Assembly (NCBI RefSeq): GCF_026262505.1
Contig: NC_067204.1
Span: 1,707,797-1,771,796, forward strand
Reading direction: 5' to 3'
Length of the DNA: 64,000 bases
DNA from: Trichomonas vaginalis G3
Lineage: Eukaryota; Parabasalia; Trichomonadida; Trichomonadidae
Shown here: positions 21,182-31,111 of the stretch, in pieces
Layout of the letters: every line of letters starts with the position of its first letter
Position numbering within the stretch: the stretch's first letter is position 1
Translations under genes and position numbers: made by a program
Notes under the pieces: model-generated
Database searches by the model: none
Seen by the model: the letters and a program-made list of their open reading frames with translations, nothing else
What the model was told of the DNA's origin: nothing

Positions 21182-21969
21182 ATGGCAGAAGATATAATGG
21201 TTTATACTATTACGACTAAAAACCCCGAGTCATATAATTCTATAACAACAAACTTACAAAGTCCTCAAGGACGATATTGTAAACTAACCTTAAACACAAT
21301 GACGACTAAAGCCTGTTTTGCTCTTTTGACACCAGAAGACTTTATTGTTGTGAATGGTAAAAAATACTCCTTTGAAGATACTTACTCAGATATACCACCA
21401 ACAGGTTTTATTGACTTATTTAATACTTTAAGTACGGGTGTAACATGTGCTGCAACTAGAGCAGGTTTCATTATGTTTGGATGTCCGACTGAGTTTACTA
21501 TAAACGATATGAGCTATAATACAAAACTTATATCTGGTTTTTACTACCAACAGTTTCCTATAACAGGAAAAGGTGTCATACAAGGAATGTCTATTCCATT
21601 GACATTAAGCACACCAATCTTATATATTGTTTCAAACTTAGGTTCAAAGTGTTATTCGAATGTCGACAGAAACTATTATGACCAAAGATACTTATGCGTA
21701 TAAACAATACTTTCTCTGCTGGTTTGCCTATTGTTCATTCGAATGCAGAATTTTCAACCTTAGTGAACTCAAACACTTTGGCAAGTATAACGTTGACATT
21801 AGTTGACGCAAACTTTGTTCCTGTAAAACTTTTATGTCCTATGTATTTGTCAATGACAGCAGAAAGTTTCGAATTGGAAGATGCAACTGGTGAAAGTATT
21901 GTATTACAAGAACAACTTCAACAACAAATAGCTCAAGAACAACAAATGCAACAACAAAGTCAAGAATAA
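21182..21969 (+). pseudogene. Polinton 1: candidate minor capsid (penton-like) protein, not intact
   Basis: The region encodes a beta-rich protein of about 260 residues starting MAEDIMVYTITTKNPESYN and ending in a Gln-rich tail (QLQQQIAQEQQMQQ). Size, strand-rich pattern and position just downstream of the major capsid gene match the minor capsid/penton protein of Polintons, a single jelly roll. This is inference from context. A matching region is found in Polinton 2. Confidence 0.55.
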
Positions 21970-21998
21970 AAAAATATTATTTTTTTATTTTTATAAAA

Positions 21999-23233
21999 AT
22001 GTACAGAATAGATGTTTCAGATTTTTATGACTTCCAAGCATTCAGAAATATGTGTCCATTTAGAGACTATAACAAAGCAGTCGAGAATTTGAAACGTTTA
22101 GTCATTTATGTTGACTCTGCCCAGAATGTTATGTCATGAAAGAATGGGATGTTGTCTTTAACAAACCAAGAGCAACAATAGTTTCAGAACAAGAATGTAG
22201 ACAGAAACTTAAGAAAATAAAAGTTGTACAAGTTGGAATGAAGACGTTAGATGCTTGGGATATCTTATTGTCAAAGTTAGAAGATTTTTCAGTTCGAGGT
22301 ATAAAGTTCTATACACCTTCTCCAAACTTCTATTCTATCTTCACTGGATATAAATATGAACAAGTAGAATGGAAAGAAAATATTATAGAAGCTTGGTTAG
22401 ACCATGTCAAAGAAATTATATGCAATGGAAACGAAAAGGTTTATGAGTATATCTTATGTTGGTTTGCAAACATCTTACAACATCCAAGTGCTAAAAATGA
22501 AACTGCTCTCATTATAATTGGAAAACAAGGAACAGGTAAGAACACATTCTTTACAGATATCTTGTGCAAACTGTTAGAAGGTTATTCGAATCCGAATATG
22601 ACAAACTTAGAAAACATCTGTGGCAAGTTTAACTCCTCAATAGAGAATATGAAACTTATAGTTTGCAATGAACTTCAAAGTATAGATACAACAAAAGTTT
22701 TGAACTCAGATGCTTTGAAGAGTCTTATAACAGACAAAGTTGGAGTTGTTGAAAGAAAGTATAAAGACCAAAGAGTTTGTGAAAATGTTGCAAACTTCAT
22801 TATGGTTTCAAACAATGCTGTTCCGATGAAGTTAGAAAGTTCTGACAGAAGATATGTAGTTGTCAGAACGTCAGATTCTCATATGCAAGATACAGAATAT
22901 TTTGACGACTTAGCAGAAACTTTGACATCTGACTTTTACAACCACTTGTTCTCATATTTCATGACATTAGATATTTCTAAGTTCAATCCAAGACAAATTC
23001 CACATACCGAAGAGAGACAAACATTGTTAGAAGCAAACAAGAGTGTATATGAACTGTTCATAGATGAAACTGACTTTGAGTGTTTAGATGAAAAGTCTTT
23101 ATATGATGAATATAAACAATATTGTCAAGAATATGGTTATATGGCAGCTTCTAAACGAACATTCTTGGCAAATGTCAAAAGTCTTTTAGATGTTCAGAAT
23201 GGTGTATATACAAAGAAAAATTTTTCTGAGTAA
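21999..23233 (+). pseudogene. Polinton 1: superfamily 3 helicase (D5/primase-helicase type), not intact
   Basis: The C-terminal half shows the superfamily 3 ATPase core: Walker A GKQGTGKNT, Walker B MKLIVCNE and the sensor motif NFIMVSNN, followed by the arginine-bearing SSDRRYVVV segment. The helicase would unwind DNA ahead of the element's own polymerase. The N-terminal part (MYRIDVSDFYDFQAF) has no recognised primase motif. Helicases of this kind occur in virophages and in some Polinton-like elements. Start context is TTTTTATAAAAATG, shared with the polymerase gene. Confidence 0.85.
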
Positions 23234-23277
23234 ATTTAAAAAAAATATTTTTTATCCGATAGAAAAGATGGCAAAAT

Positions 23278-23688
23278 TCATCTCAGTAAATAAGTACATG
23301 TCAGGACTTAAAGAAGAACTAGACCCATTCACATATTTGAATGTTTACTTCTACCATTTTGAAAAGTCTTCATTCAGCAAAGTTTGGAACATCGAACCAG
23401 TTAAGTTTGCTATTGTGACTAAAAATGGTGCAAAATTTGAAGACTTAGACATAGAAGGTTTGTTAACAGTCAAAGAAAGTTTTGACAGAAGGTTCTCAAA
23501 CCTTAAAGAAGGCAAAGCATACAAACTTGTTATACCTTATGAACCAAAGAAGACAGACGACTATGAATATTATGAGTCTAAAGTTGTAGAAGTTCAAGGT
23601 AAATTGGGTAAAAAGATTTTTAGAGTCTAAGCCAGTGTTTACTCCTAAAGAGGAAGAGAACATTGACATTGACCCAGAAATGTTCTAA
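23278..23688 (+). pseudogene. Polinton 1: small conserved protein after the helicase, not intact
   Basis: Encodes about 135 residues: MAKFISVNKYMSG, a strand-rich middle (KVWNIEPVKFAIVTKNGAKF) and an acidic end (ENIDIDPEMF). The YKLVIPYEPKK segment and overall look would fit a small OB-like or single-strand-binding protein, but that is a guess. It follows the helicase closely and is also present in Polinton 2. Confidence 0.5.
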
Positions 23689-23705
23689 AAATAAAATTTT
23701 ATTTT

Positions 23706-24152
23706 TTACATGTCAAATTTCTTTTTCTCTGGAACTGGTTCAGATTCTTTCTTCTTTCTTTACTTTCTTTTCTTTCTTTTCTTTCTTCTTCTTTTCTGGT
23801 GGAGTTATGTCAAATTTGCGCAACTATATTTATGTAAAAGTTCTTTGTCCTTTAATAGCTCATCTATTCTGTTTTCTATTTCATCTTCAAGAACAGCGCA
23901 TGTGTCTTCTTTGCATTTAAGAAGTTTGTTGGACTTCATCTCTCCAAGAGGCGTCATCTCTGTCAACAAGTCTGTCATTGACAAATTTTAAGACTTCTCT
24001 GCTTAATGTTTTATGTCTTGTCATATTCCCAGAAACAGAACTTTAGAACAAATTCCCCTTTCTTGTTTACACTATGGTAAGATTTTATGGTCGACAGATG
24101 TTTTGCTGTCGAAAAGCTTGTCTCGAATATAGATAGCGAAATCGCTAGACAT
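23706..24152 (-). pseudogene. Polinton 1: small charged protein divergent from the ATPase, not intact
   Basis: Minus-strand counterpart of the better preserved gene at 59171-59628 in Polinton 2: start MSSDFAIYIRDKLF, acidic helical middle, and a Lys/Glu tail. Here it is clearly decayed. It starts about 35 bases from the packaging ATPase on the other strand, so the two would share a divergent promoter. Confidence 0.5.
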
Positions 24153-24188
24153 TTTCTAAAGATAAAAATTTTTAATTTTTCTAAAAAT

Positions 24189-25060
24189 ATGTTAGAAAAA
24201 AAGTTTGCTGACATTGACAAGAAATTTGAGAATGTTTAAACAAGAACAAGGAAGTTAGAAAATGCTCAGATAAAACCTATACATGACAAGTTCTTATTTG
24301 CTCAGAATGGTATAACAGGTCTAATTGCACCACCTGGGTCGGGTAAGACTTTCACTTATCTTAAAATGGCTGCACAACAACAAGAACTAGATGAGAAGAA
24401 CCCATTTTATGAGTTAGTTGTCATTTGTAGTACTTCTGGTCAATTTGACCAAACGTCAATTCGTTCAAAGATATTATAAAGAAGTCTAAGTTAGTATGTA
24501 TAAAAGACTCTGAGTTGTTAGATTGGATAAAGAAGTACCAAAGAAGAGTTTTGAAGTATAATGCTATAAATGAGTATATAAATTCTAAGTTTAAAGACCC
24601 AAATGAGGAAATGCAGAGAATATTAGAGAAGAAACACTTCAGAAACAAACAGAAAGAGATAGAATACATTTCGAAGAAATTGCAATCTTACGATTGGAAG
24701 ACTTACCCTCATAGATGTCTTCTTATCTTAGATGATTTCGCCTCTCATCCTTTGCTTAAGAATAGAGAACAAGATATGTGTCGAATTCTTAAGAAGCTCA
24801 GACACTTTAACATCTCAGTCGTAATATGTGTACAGACAGCAAAGAGTTTAAGTAAGGATGTAAAGAGAATACTTACTGACATTGTACTTTTCCCCGGATT
24901 GTCCGAAGACGATTTCATGGAACTTATGAAAGAGTCCATGGCAGGTAAGTTTGACAGACATGAACTATGGGAGAAGTATAAAGTCATACAAGACCCTCAT
25001 ACTTCTTTCAGAATTCATATCTACGCAAACAAAGTTCAAATTGTAAAAAGTCAAGCTTGA
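24189..25060 (+). pseudogene. Polinton 1: genome-packaging ATPase (A32/FtsK-HerA type), not intact
   Basis: Walker A is GLIAPPGSGKT, with the hydrophobic strand before it, and Walker B is RCLLILDDFASHPLL. Further on, NISVVICVQTAKSL gives the sensor segment. This pattern is that of A32-like ATPases that pump DNA into capsids of Polintons, virophages and large DNA viruses. The ATG at 24189 (AATATGTTAGAA) is the likely start. The 3' end abuts a small membrane protein gene on the opposite strand. Confidence 0.85.
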
Positions 25061-25079
25061 AAAATGTAAGTGTTTAGTC

Positions 25080-25271
25080 TTAGTAAGATGGTAGCTTCTT
25101 AAAGCATATGCCGTCCTTGAGTTTTAGGTACGTGAAGAGAAGTACAATGAATTCAATTACGAGTACAATTGCAATGACAACCAAGGCAACTATTTTTGTC
25201 TTTTGCCAGCAAGGGTACTTCTTCTCTTCCAATGGTTCGGCAGAACTATACTCACTCATGAGAAATGCCAA
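25080..25271 (-). CDS. Polinton 1: small single-pass membrane protein
   Basis: 63 residues or fewer: a short acidic N-terminus (MSEYSSAEPLEEKKYPCWQ), one strong transmembrane helix (IVALVVIAIVLVIEFIVLLF) and a short tail. The second Met (MSEYSS) may be the true start. Equivalent in Polinton 2 at 56349-56540. A membrane anchor next to the packaging ATPase could serve an internal membrane or exit function, but this is speculative. Confidence 0.65.
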   Translation of the reverse strand: MAFLMSEYSSAEPLEEKKYPCWQKTKIVALVVIAIVLVIEFIVLLFTYLKLKDGICFKKLPSY

Positions 25272-25292
25272 AACGGTTTAATAGAAAAAGTG

Positions 25293-25299
25293 TCATTTT
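25293..25299 (+). promoter_or_regulatory. trichomonad-type initiator inside Polinton 1
   Basis: TCATTTT, exact TCAYWWY, a few bases before the ATG at 25304. Comparable sites precede ATGs at 27116 (27105-27111), 27731 (27721-27727) and, on the minus strand, 28737 (28740-28746). Confidence 0.55.
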
Positions 25300-25303
25300 T
25301 TTC

Positions 25304-25498
25304 ATGTCCGAAGACTCGAAGGTGCAACACTTCCAAAATACCGACGAACTCAGAAGAGCAGCATGGCAGTATCTTCTTGACAACTTCTTTGAGTTCTCCA
25401 GGTACACCTTGGAAAATGCTGAAGAACTCCGACACAGAGAATTTGGAGAAATTGCACTCCAATACTACCTTGACAAACAAAGGGTAAACAAAGGGTAA
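25304..25498 (+). CDS. Polinton 1: small acidic/helical protein
   Basis: 64 residues from ATG 25304 (MSEDSKVQHFQNTDELRRAAW). An exact trichomonad initiator, TCATTTT, at 25293-25299 supports this start over the upstream ATG. Predicted all-helical. The same protein is open in Polinton 2. No family recognised. Confidence 0.65.
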   Translation: MSEDSKVQHFQNTDELRRAAWQYLLDNFFEFSRYTLENAEELRHREFGEIALQYYLDKQRVNKG

Positions 25499-25538
25499 AA
25501 TAAGACTAAAAACTTAACATTTAAAAAGTGACATTTTT

Positions 25539-25739
25539 ATGAGCTCCGAGTCACCGAGAAAACTTGGTCAGATGTTAGCAGCTTACTTCCCTGAGGAGGA
25601 TGGAAGCGTTACATACATCAGGTTCAAAAACAACGAACCTGGAATTGCGTACAAAATTCGCAATTACATGACCATGGAAGAGTACGAAAGGTTCCTACAA
25701 GAGAAACCAGCTCTAAACAACTCAGAAAAGAAAGAATAA
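25539..25739 (+). CDS. Polinton 1: small conserved protein, 66 residues
   Basis: MSSESPRKLGQMLAAYFPEED followed by a short beta-like part (SVTYIRFKNNEPGIAY) and a charged helix. Nearly identical in Polinton 2. C-ending codons are more frequent than in the capsid genes. Function unknown. Confidence 0.65.
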   Translation: MSSESPRKLGQMLAAYFPEEDGSVTYIRFKNNEPGIAYKIRNYMTMEEYERFLQEKPALNNSEKKE

Positions 25740-25767
25740 AAAGTTTAACTCGTAATTGTTTATTTTT

Positions 25768-26352
25768 TTACTTGTATGGGCAAGCTGCAAGAATGAAGTC
25801 GACTATCTCAGTCTTTGTCTTGACCAGTTGGACGGCTCTTGCGAGTACGTCTGTTTTGCGGTCTCCAGCTGGTGTCTGACCTTCGTAATTGCGCATGTTC
25901 TTGAGAGCTCCAACTGTAAATGGTTGTAGGATGAAGAGTCTCTCAGACTGCTTGAGGTAGTCTTCACGGTCACGAACCGAATCTGTGGTACGAGTCGAAT
26001 CGGTCGATTTGAGGGAAGAGAGTGAGAGCCTGTCTTCTTCCATTGGGGTAGTAGCATACTCTTTGCGTAAACGGTTCAGACCTTCTTCGAACTCTTGGTC
26101 TCTCTTCGATTTGGATTGAGATTGGAATTGGAATTGCTGGGGTGGAGCTTGCTGGAACATCCAAGGGTTGGGGAAGTAAGGCATAGGCTGAGGAGGGTAG
26201 TTCGGGAAGCCTTGTGGTGGGTAGTAACATTGAGGTGGAAATTGGTAGTAAATCGGAGGTACTTGCTGGAACTGAGGTTGCTGAGGAGACTGTTGTGGTT
26301 CCTTAGGTTCCTCTGGTTGGGATATGGGCTCGGTTGGTGGGACGTCGGACAT
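25768..26352 (-). CDS. Polinton 1: Pro/Gln/Tyr-rich protein
   Basis: Start at MSDVPPTEP (26352); Polinton 2 conserves sequence from that Met onward. The first 100 residues are Pro-, Gln- and Tyr-rich (IYYQFPPQCYYPPQGFP) and surely flexible. The rest is Ser/Thr-rich and then a compact helical C-terminus (KTDVLARAVQLVKTKTEIVDFILA). The C-terminal part may be the functional domain. Divergently arranged with the gene at 26710 across a tandem repeat array. Confidence 0.65.
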   Translation of the reverse strand: MSDVPPTEPISQPEEPKEPQQSPQQPQFQQVPPIYYQFPPQCYYPPQGFPNYPPQPMPYFPNPWMFQQAPPQQFQFQSQSKSKRDQEFEEGLNRLRKEYATTPMEEDRLSLSSLKSTDSTRTTDSVRDREDYLKQSERLFILQPFTVGALKNMRNYEGQTPAGDRKTDVLARAVQLVKTKTEIVDFILAACPYK

Positions 26353-26392
26353 TCGTTTGTGGCTTAACCGTCGGACCACAACGATAAAAATC

Positions 26393-26709
26393 TCTGCTAC
26401 TAGCAGTACTGCTACTGACAGTAGCAGTACTTTTACTGACAGTAGCAGTACTTTTTCTGACAGTAGCAGTACTTTTACTGACAGTAGCAGTACTTTTACT
26501 GACAGTAGCAGTACTTTTACTGACAGTAGCAGTACTTTTACTGACAGTAGCAGTACTTTATCGTCGAAAACCCTCTCAAATTTTCCTTTTTACTGACAAT
26601 AGCAGTACTTTTACTGACAGTAGCAGTACTTTTACTGACAGTAGCAGTACTTTTACTGACAGTAGCAGTACTTTTTCTGACAGTAGCAGTACTTTTACTG
26701 ACAGTAGCA
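26393..26709 (+). repeat. 21-bp tandem repeat (GACAGTAGCAGTACTTTTACT) in a divergent promoter
   Basis: About 13 copies in two blocks (about 26395-26563 and 26594-26709) split by a short non-repeat segment. CAGTAGCAGTACTTTT is almost constant. It fills the whole space between two divergent genes. The corresponding interval of Polinton 2 holds an unrelated repeat. Confidence 0.9.
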
Positions 26710-27072
26710 ATGGTCGAGGTCGAACCTACCGACGAGGCAATTTACCTAATTGAAATTAACGAGCTTGTTAAAGACTTCCTTCAGGCGAATGTAAAAGGCA
26801 AGCTTGTTAGCGGTTGGATAACGGGAAGGGCTGCCTTGAATCTCGAGACTTCGACTGGAATTCAATTCAAATACCAGACGGACAGCCTACGACGACATAA
26901 AGCAAGCAAAGAAAGAAGCTCTTCTCAAGTTCTTTGCAAAGCGTCCTTGGATACTACTTCCAAACAGAGAGAACCCTTTCCAAGAATGAGCCAAATTCTC
27001 AAGGGTCTCCTTCACTTCTCGGGTCAGCCGTTCTACATAACCTGTGAAGGCGACATCCAACCAGTTCAGTAA
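26710..27072 (+). pseudogene. Polinton 1: small conserved protein, not intact
   Basis: Corresponds to the protein at 54625-55014 in Polinton 2. Shared parts are DEAIYLIEINE, GRAALNLETSTGI and the C-terminal LLHFSGQPFYITCEGDIQPVQ. Probably about 125 residues when whole. No known family. Confidence 0.5.
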
Positions 27073-27115
27073 ACCTTAACGTTTAGAGTAAAAACATTTT
27101 TTTTTCATTTTTTGA

Positions 27116-27698
27116 ATGAAGCAAGTTAAATTCGTCCCACACCAATCTCAATGGACCGATGAAGATTTCAAGCCATAGTTGAAGACGTTGAGAACGACAT
27201 AGACGGCGAACTTGAAGGAGCTCAAATCACAATTGCAACCAAAATTGCAGGAGTCAAGGAACAGATAGCTCCACTTAAAGCTACCAAAGCTACTCTTGAC
27301 CTCATGGATAGTTACCGTTTAGATGTCAAGAGTGGAATAAGACAATTAAAATTAAAACTTCTAAACTACGAAGCTATACTCCAAAAGTTTAGCAGAAATG
27401 AGAAGACTTACCAGAGCTACTTACATGTAAGGGACTTACCTTCAAGCAGTCCGACCAAAGATGAATTTGTTGACATTGTCCCAATTTTGTCCGAAAGTCA
27501 GCTCAGATGTTTCGAACTGCTCCCAACATATCCGGAATATGAACGTTTGCCTGAACTCTTCCGCAATCTCAAAAAACGTTTTTGGTTCTCATGTTCCAAA
27601 CTTTTATCGGAAGAGACAACAAACGTTCAGAAGAAGAACAAGATATATTTTTAAACTTGTTGTATGACATAACTGTCATAACAAGCTTTTTGAAGTAA
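27116..27698 (+). pseudogene. Polinton 1: coiled-coil protein, not intact
   Basis: Begins MKQVKFVPHQSQWTDE after an exact initiator (TCATTTT, 27105-27111). A long amphipathic helix (IATKIAGVKEQIAPLKATKA) is followed by a compact helical region with YPEYERLPELFRNLKKRF. Corresponds to the gene at 54013-54597 in Polinton 2, which is open. Function unknown; possibly a virion or regulatory coiled coil. Confidence 0.55.
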
Positions 27699-27730
27699 AA
27701 ACCGTCATTCTCAAACCACTTCATTTTTCG

Positions 27731-28427
27731 ATGTCCGAACAAGCACCGAAGCCAAACTCAATGGAAGATGTCCTTTCAAGGTTGCCAGACAAGCGCCCAG
27801 TTCAAATTCAAATTGCCCAATTGAAGCTCATCTGACAAACACCATTAAGACTCTCCAAAGTAGTCTTATGACAGAGATGACCAATCTCAAAGCCGATGTC
27901 CTCATGAACCAAGCTTCCAATGAGAATGCCTGAACGATTTCACGGAAACCTTGCGCAATTACGAGAGAGAACCGAGACCTTGCCAGACTCATCTACCGTT
28001 TCTTCGAAGAGATAGACGCCATCTGGAAGGTACTCGGAAAGGACAGAACATGCAACACCGTACTTCGTGAGTACCAAATTTGAAGAAGGAATTGTCGAAA
28101 GAAGAGGAAGAAGAGGAAGAAGAGGAAGAAGAGAAACACGAAGAAGTTCCTGAAGCCGCTACATGGGCAACCCTTGTTGCCGATGACGGTTACGAAATTT
28201 CCCAACCCTACCCATACCAAATCCGCAACAAGGAGACAGGCAAGGTTCTTACCCCAGTCCTCAACAACTTGGGACACTTGAACCTTAACCTTCGGAATCG
28301 CGGTTCAATCTCCATGGGCAAGCTTGTCGCAATTCAATGGGTTCCAAATCCAGACAAGAAGACGAGGGTCAGACACATTGACGGTGACAAGCTCAACAAC
28401 CGTAAGGAGAACCTCGAGTGGTTCTAA
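27731..28427 (+). pseudogene. Polinton 1: coiled-coil protein with HNH-endonuclease-like C-terminus, not intact
   Basis: N-terminal 90 residues form a coiled coil (KAHLTNTIKTLQSS region), followed by a Glu-rich linker. The C-terminal 75 residues show YEISQPYPYQIRNKETGKVL and then VRHIDGDKLNNRKENLEW. The last motif is the classic core of HNH homing endonucleases, His-Asn type. Polinton 2 keeps an open version at 53276-53980. The nuclease might act in homing or in resolving termini; this is inference. Confidence 0.7.
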
Positions 28428-28493
28428 GAGTAAAAAAATTTTATTTTAGGGGGAAACCCCAAGTAAATTTAGGTGTTTATTTGGATAAGTATG

Positions 28494-28737
28494 TTAAATT
28501 AGGGTAATTTGCAAAATTAGTTCCCGACCTTTGAATTGGGCTCTTTCGTTATCCCAGTTGCGTAGGAGGTCGTCCCAGAGAGTTGGTAGAATTGCCAATC
28601 CAAGGACGATTTGTCCTCCCAGGCATTGAGGATGTACTGCTCGTAGAGTTTCATGACCTCTGCCTTGCACCAGACACCCTCTCCCTTGGAACGTAAGGCT
28701 TCTTCGAAGTGCTCGAATGCGATTGGCTGCTGACCAT
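28494..28737 (-). pseudogene. Polinton 1: small conserved protein, not intact
   Basis: Counterpart of 52963-53226 in Polinton 2: PIAFEHFEEALRSK followed by LYEQYILNAWEDKSSLDW, all helical with several Trp. Preceded by an exact initiator on its strand (TCATTTC, 28740-28746). Function unknown. Confidence 0.5.
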
Positions 28738-28767
28738 CCGAAATGACACTTTTTGTCCGTTTGGTCA

Positions 28768-28920
28768 ATGTTTGTGTCTCGTGCCATAGTCGATGAAAAT
28801 ACAGACAAACAGGTTATATATGAGTTTGAGACCAAGAATGGTGTAACTCGACCTGTCCGATTCAAAGACTCCGAGGGCGACCATGAAATTAAACGGAAAT
28901 TAGCTAGGAAGGAATATAAA
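28768..28920 (+). pseudogene. Polinton 1: small protein divergent from the previous one, not intact
   Basis: MFVSRAIVDENTDKQVIYE, then KNGVTRPVRFKDSEGDHEIK. It looks like a short beta-rich domain. In Polinton 2 the corresponding frame (52687-52932) continues into a Pro-rich tail. Starts within about 30 bases of the divergent gene on the other strand. Confidence 0.45.
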
Positions 28921-28926
28921 AATTTT

Positions 28927-31080
28927 TTATTTCATGCAATGTTTTATTTCTGTGCCGTCTTCAAGTATGCCCCAATACTTACGCTTGGAGAGGACATGAA
29001 CTTCGGTGAAAATTTTGTACCTTTCTGAATTGACCCATCTTTTCACCGACCATTCCCATTTCAATGAGTTTGTTGTATCCTTCTTCGTTCGTCATGAGTG
29101 CGTCAATGTTCTCATAGTAAACCTTCACTTTGGATTTGACTTCGGAGAAGAATTTGTTGTAGTTGTCAAGGACTGCCTTTGCGAACTGAGGGTAAGACCA
29201 ATGTTCGACAATAGGTTTTAATGTGGTTACTAAGCCACTTTGACCTTGAGTGAATTCGACTTCAAAACAAAAGGAGAAAACCTTTCAACAAAGTTGTCGA
29301 CCTTCTCATAATGTTTACTCTTCATCTCTTGAGGTTTCTTAATGGAATATCCCATGTCGAATTCATAAGCAATTTGAGTGTCATTGCAAGTTTGGGGTTT
29401 GAAGCTTTCCTAATATCATACAGTTGTTGTATGACTTTTCCAACTGTATAGTTCCTTCCCGGGAACTCACCATCTTCGTTTGGAATTCCAGTCGGAATAT
29501 ATTGGACAAACCTCATGTATGCAGCGTTAAGGTCGACATAGTATATCTTTTCGTTTGAGTCGAACTTGTCGCAACCAATTGGTCCAGTTTGTGGAAATTC
29601 AAGTGAGTCTCTTATCTTCTGAGAAACTTCTCCTGTTATCTCATAAACATCGTCGAAGCAACCTGTTTCATATAAAACCTTCTGACCTAACTCAGATGCT
29701 CTCCAATACAATTTGACGTCAATTGGATGTCTCAATGGAAGTTTGTTTATAGCATCTTGAAGTTCTTGCAACCTCATTGGAAGTTCTTCTGGTTCAGGTT
29801 GGTATCCGAACAATCCAACTCCTTGTGGAATTGTGTACTTCTTTTGTACTAGAACTTTGTCTGGAACAACTTTTGGTCTTGCTAACAGTGAAAAGTTTGT
29901 TTCGTCTTTTGGTACAAAAGTTTCTGTCAGCTTGTCATCTGGAATTGGTTTCCAACAAACCTTTCTCGAAAAGAATGTTTACAGCTCTGACAATGTTGCA
30001 CTTGCCTTTTCCGAACAATGGGTTTGTAAGACTTTCGTTCAACATGAAGTGGTTGTGGACAATTACAATCTTCAACCATGGTAAATTGAACTCAACAACA
30101 TAGTCGTCATGTGAAGAACCTTTAGCTGTAGGTATGTTGACTCGGATATTGACATTTGCCAACGGTGCAATTTTTGCCAATTGACCTCTGAGAATGTACC
30201 TTGTCTTCACACATGACTCAAGATACTTCATCTTCTCATCTGTAACAAGACCAGAGTTCCTGAGACATGTAAGAATGCAAGGTTCATTGACAATTGTTTC
30301 AATTGAATTGTAAATTCCATACCTTGTCAAGTCAATGTCAGACTTATTTATGAACGGAAAGTATCCAGCATGTTGTCTGACTGCTTGAGGGTTAGGTTGG
30401 TACCATTCGAACTTGACACTTGCAATTCCTTCAATTGCATTCAAAATGTCTGAGTCGGAGTCAACCATTTGTTCTCTCTTTGTAGTCTTGAAAGCGTCAA
30501 GAAGTTTTGCAGCTGTTTGTTCATTGCCATTTGCATAGTAAATGTGACCATCCAAATCCGTTATGGTCAATCTGAGATTGTGTCCTTTCTTATTTCCATC
30601 TTGAATTGCAGCAAGTACACCCATGAAGCCTTCTTTGTTCTTTCCTTCGTCAAAGTTTACTGTAAAGGTTCGACCAGATGTAATTTGACTTCTAACTTCA
30701 CGATACTTCTCATATGCATATCTTGTTCTTTCCATGGGAGCATGACCATCCTCTGCACTACCTTTTTTCCTTCTCAAAGGATGCAATTGTTCGTCATGTT
30801 TCCAGTAGAATCTGGCAAAGCCGTCGTGTCCTTCAACTTGAGGTTCACTAACATCGAAAGGCATGTTCATAAGACGTTCTTCTTCTAACCTCTCTAGTCT
30901 GTTTGGATAATTGGCACGTGCTGTTTCCAAATCCATTTCGTAGCGAAGACCAGCCAGTTTGTCATAGACTTTTATGGGTCTTCCCTTCCTATATTTAAAA
31001 TTCTTCGAAACTCTCCAACCATATCTTTGCAACTCTGCTTTTATTCTAGCAGACTTTTTGTCCATTCTATATGGGGGCAT
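28927..31080 (-). pseudogene. Polinton 1: protein-primed family B DNA polymerase, not intact
   Basis: The N-terminal part is basic (MPPYRMDKKSARIKAELQRYGW), as in terminal-protein-type leaders of Polinton polymerases. Motif A is seen as YYVDLNAAYMRF, motif B as KLLMNST and motif C in a divergent form within VYYENIDALMT. Polymerases of this class replicate linear DNA from a protein primer at the inverted termini. Several interruptions are present. Start context TTTTTATAAAAATG equals that of the helicase gene. Confidence 0.88.
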
Positions 31081-31111
31081 TTTTATAAAAATAAAAAAAT
31101 ATTTTTTTTCT

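Noticed and set aside
23710-23991. Plus-strand Phe/Ser-rich frame near the packaging ATPase
   Set aside because: Complement of the Lys/Glu-rich tail of the minus-strand small protein conserved in Polinton 2.
26095-26367. Plus-strand frame rich in Leu, Arg and Trp
   Set aside because: Antisense shadow of the Pro/Gln-rich gene, which is conserved with its own frame in Polinton 2.
26393-26709. Possible CRISPR-like array
   Set aside because: Units are directly tandem with no unique spacers between them, and the host is eukaryotic.
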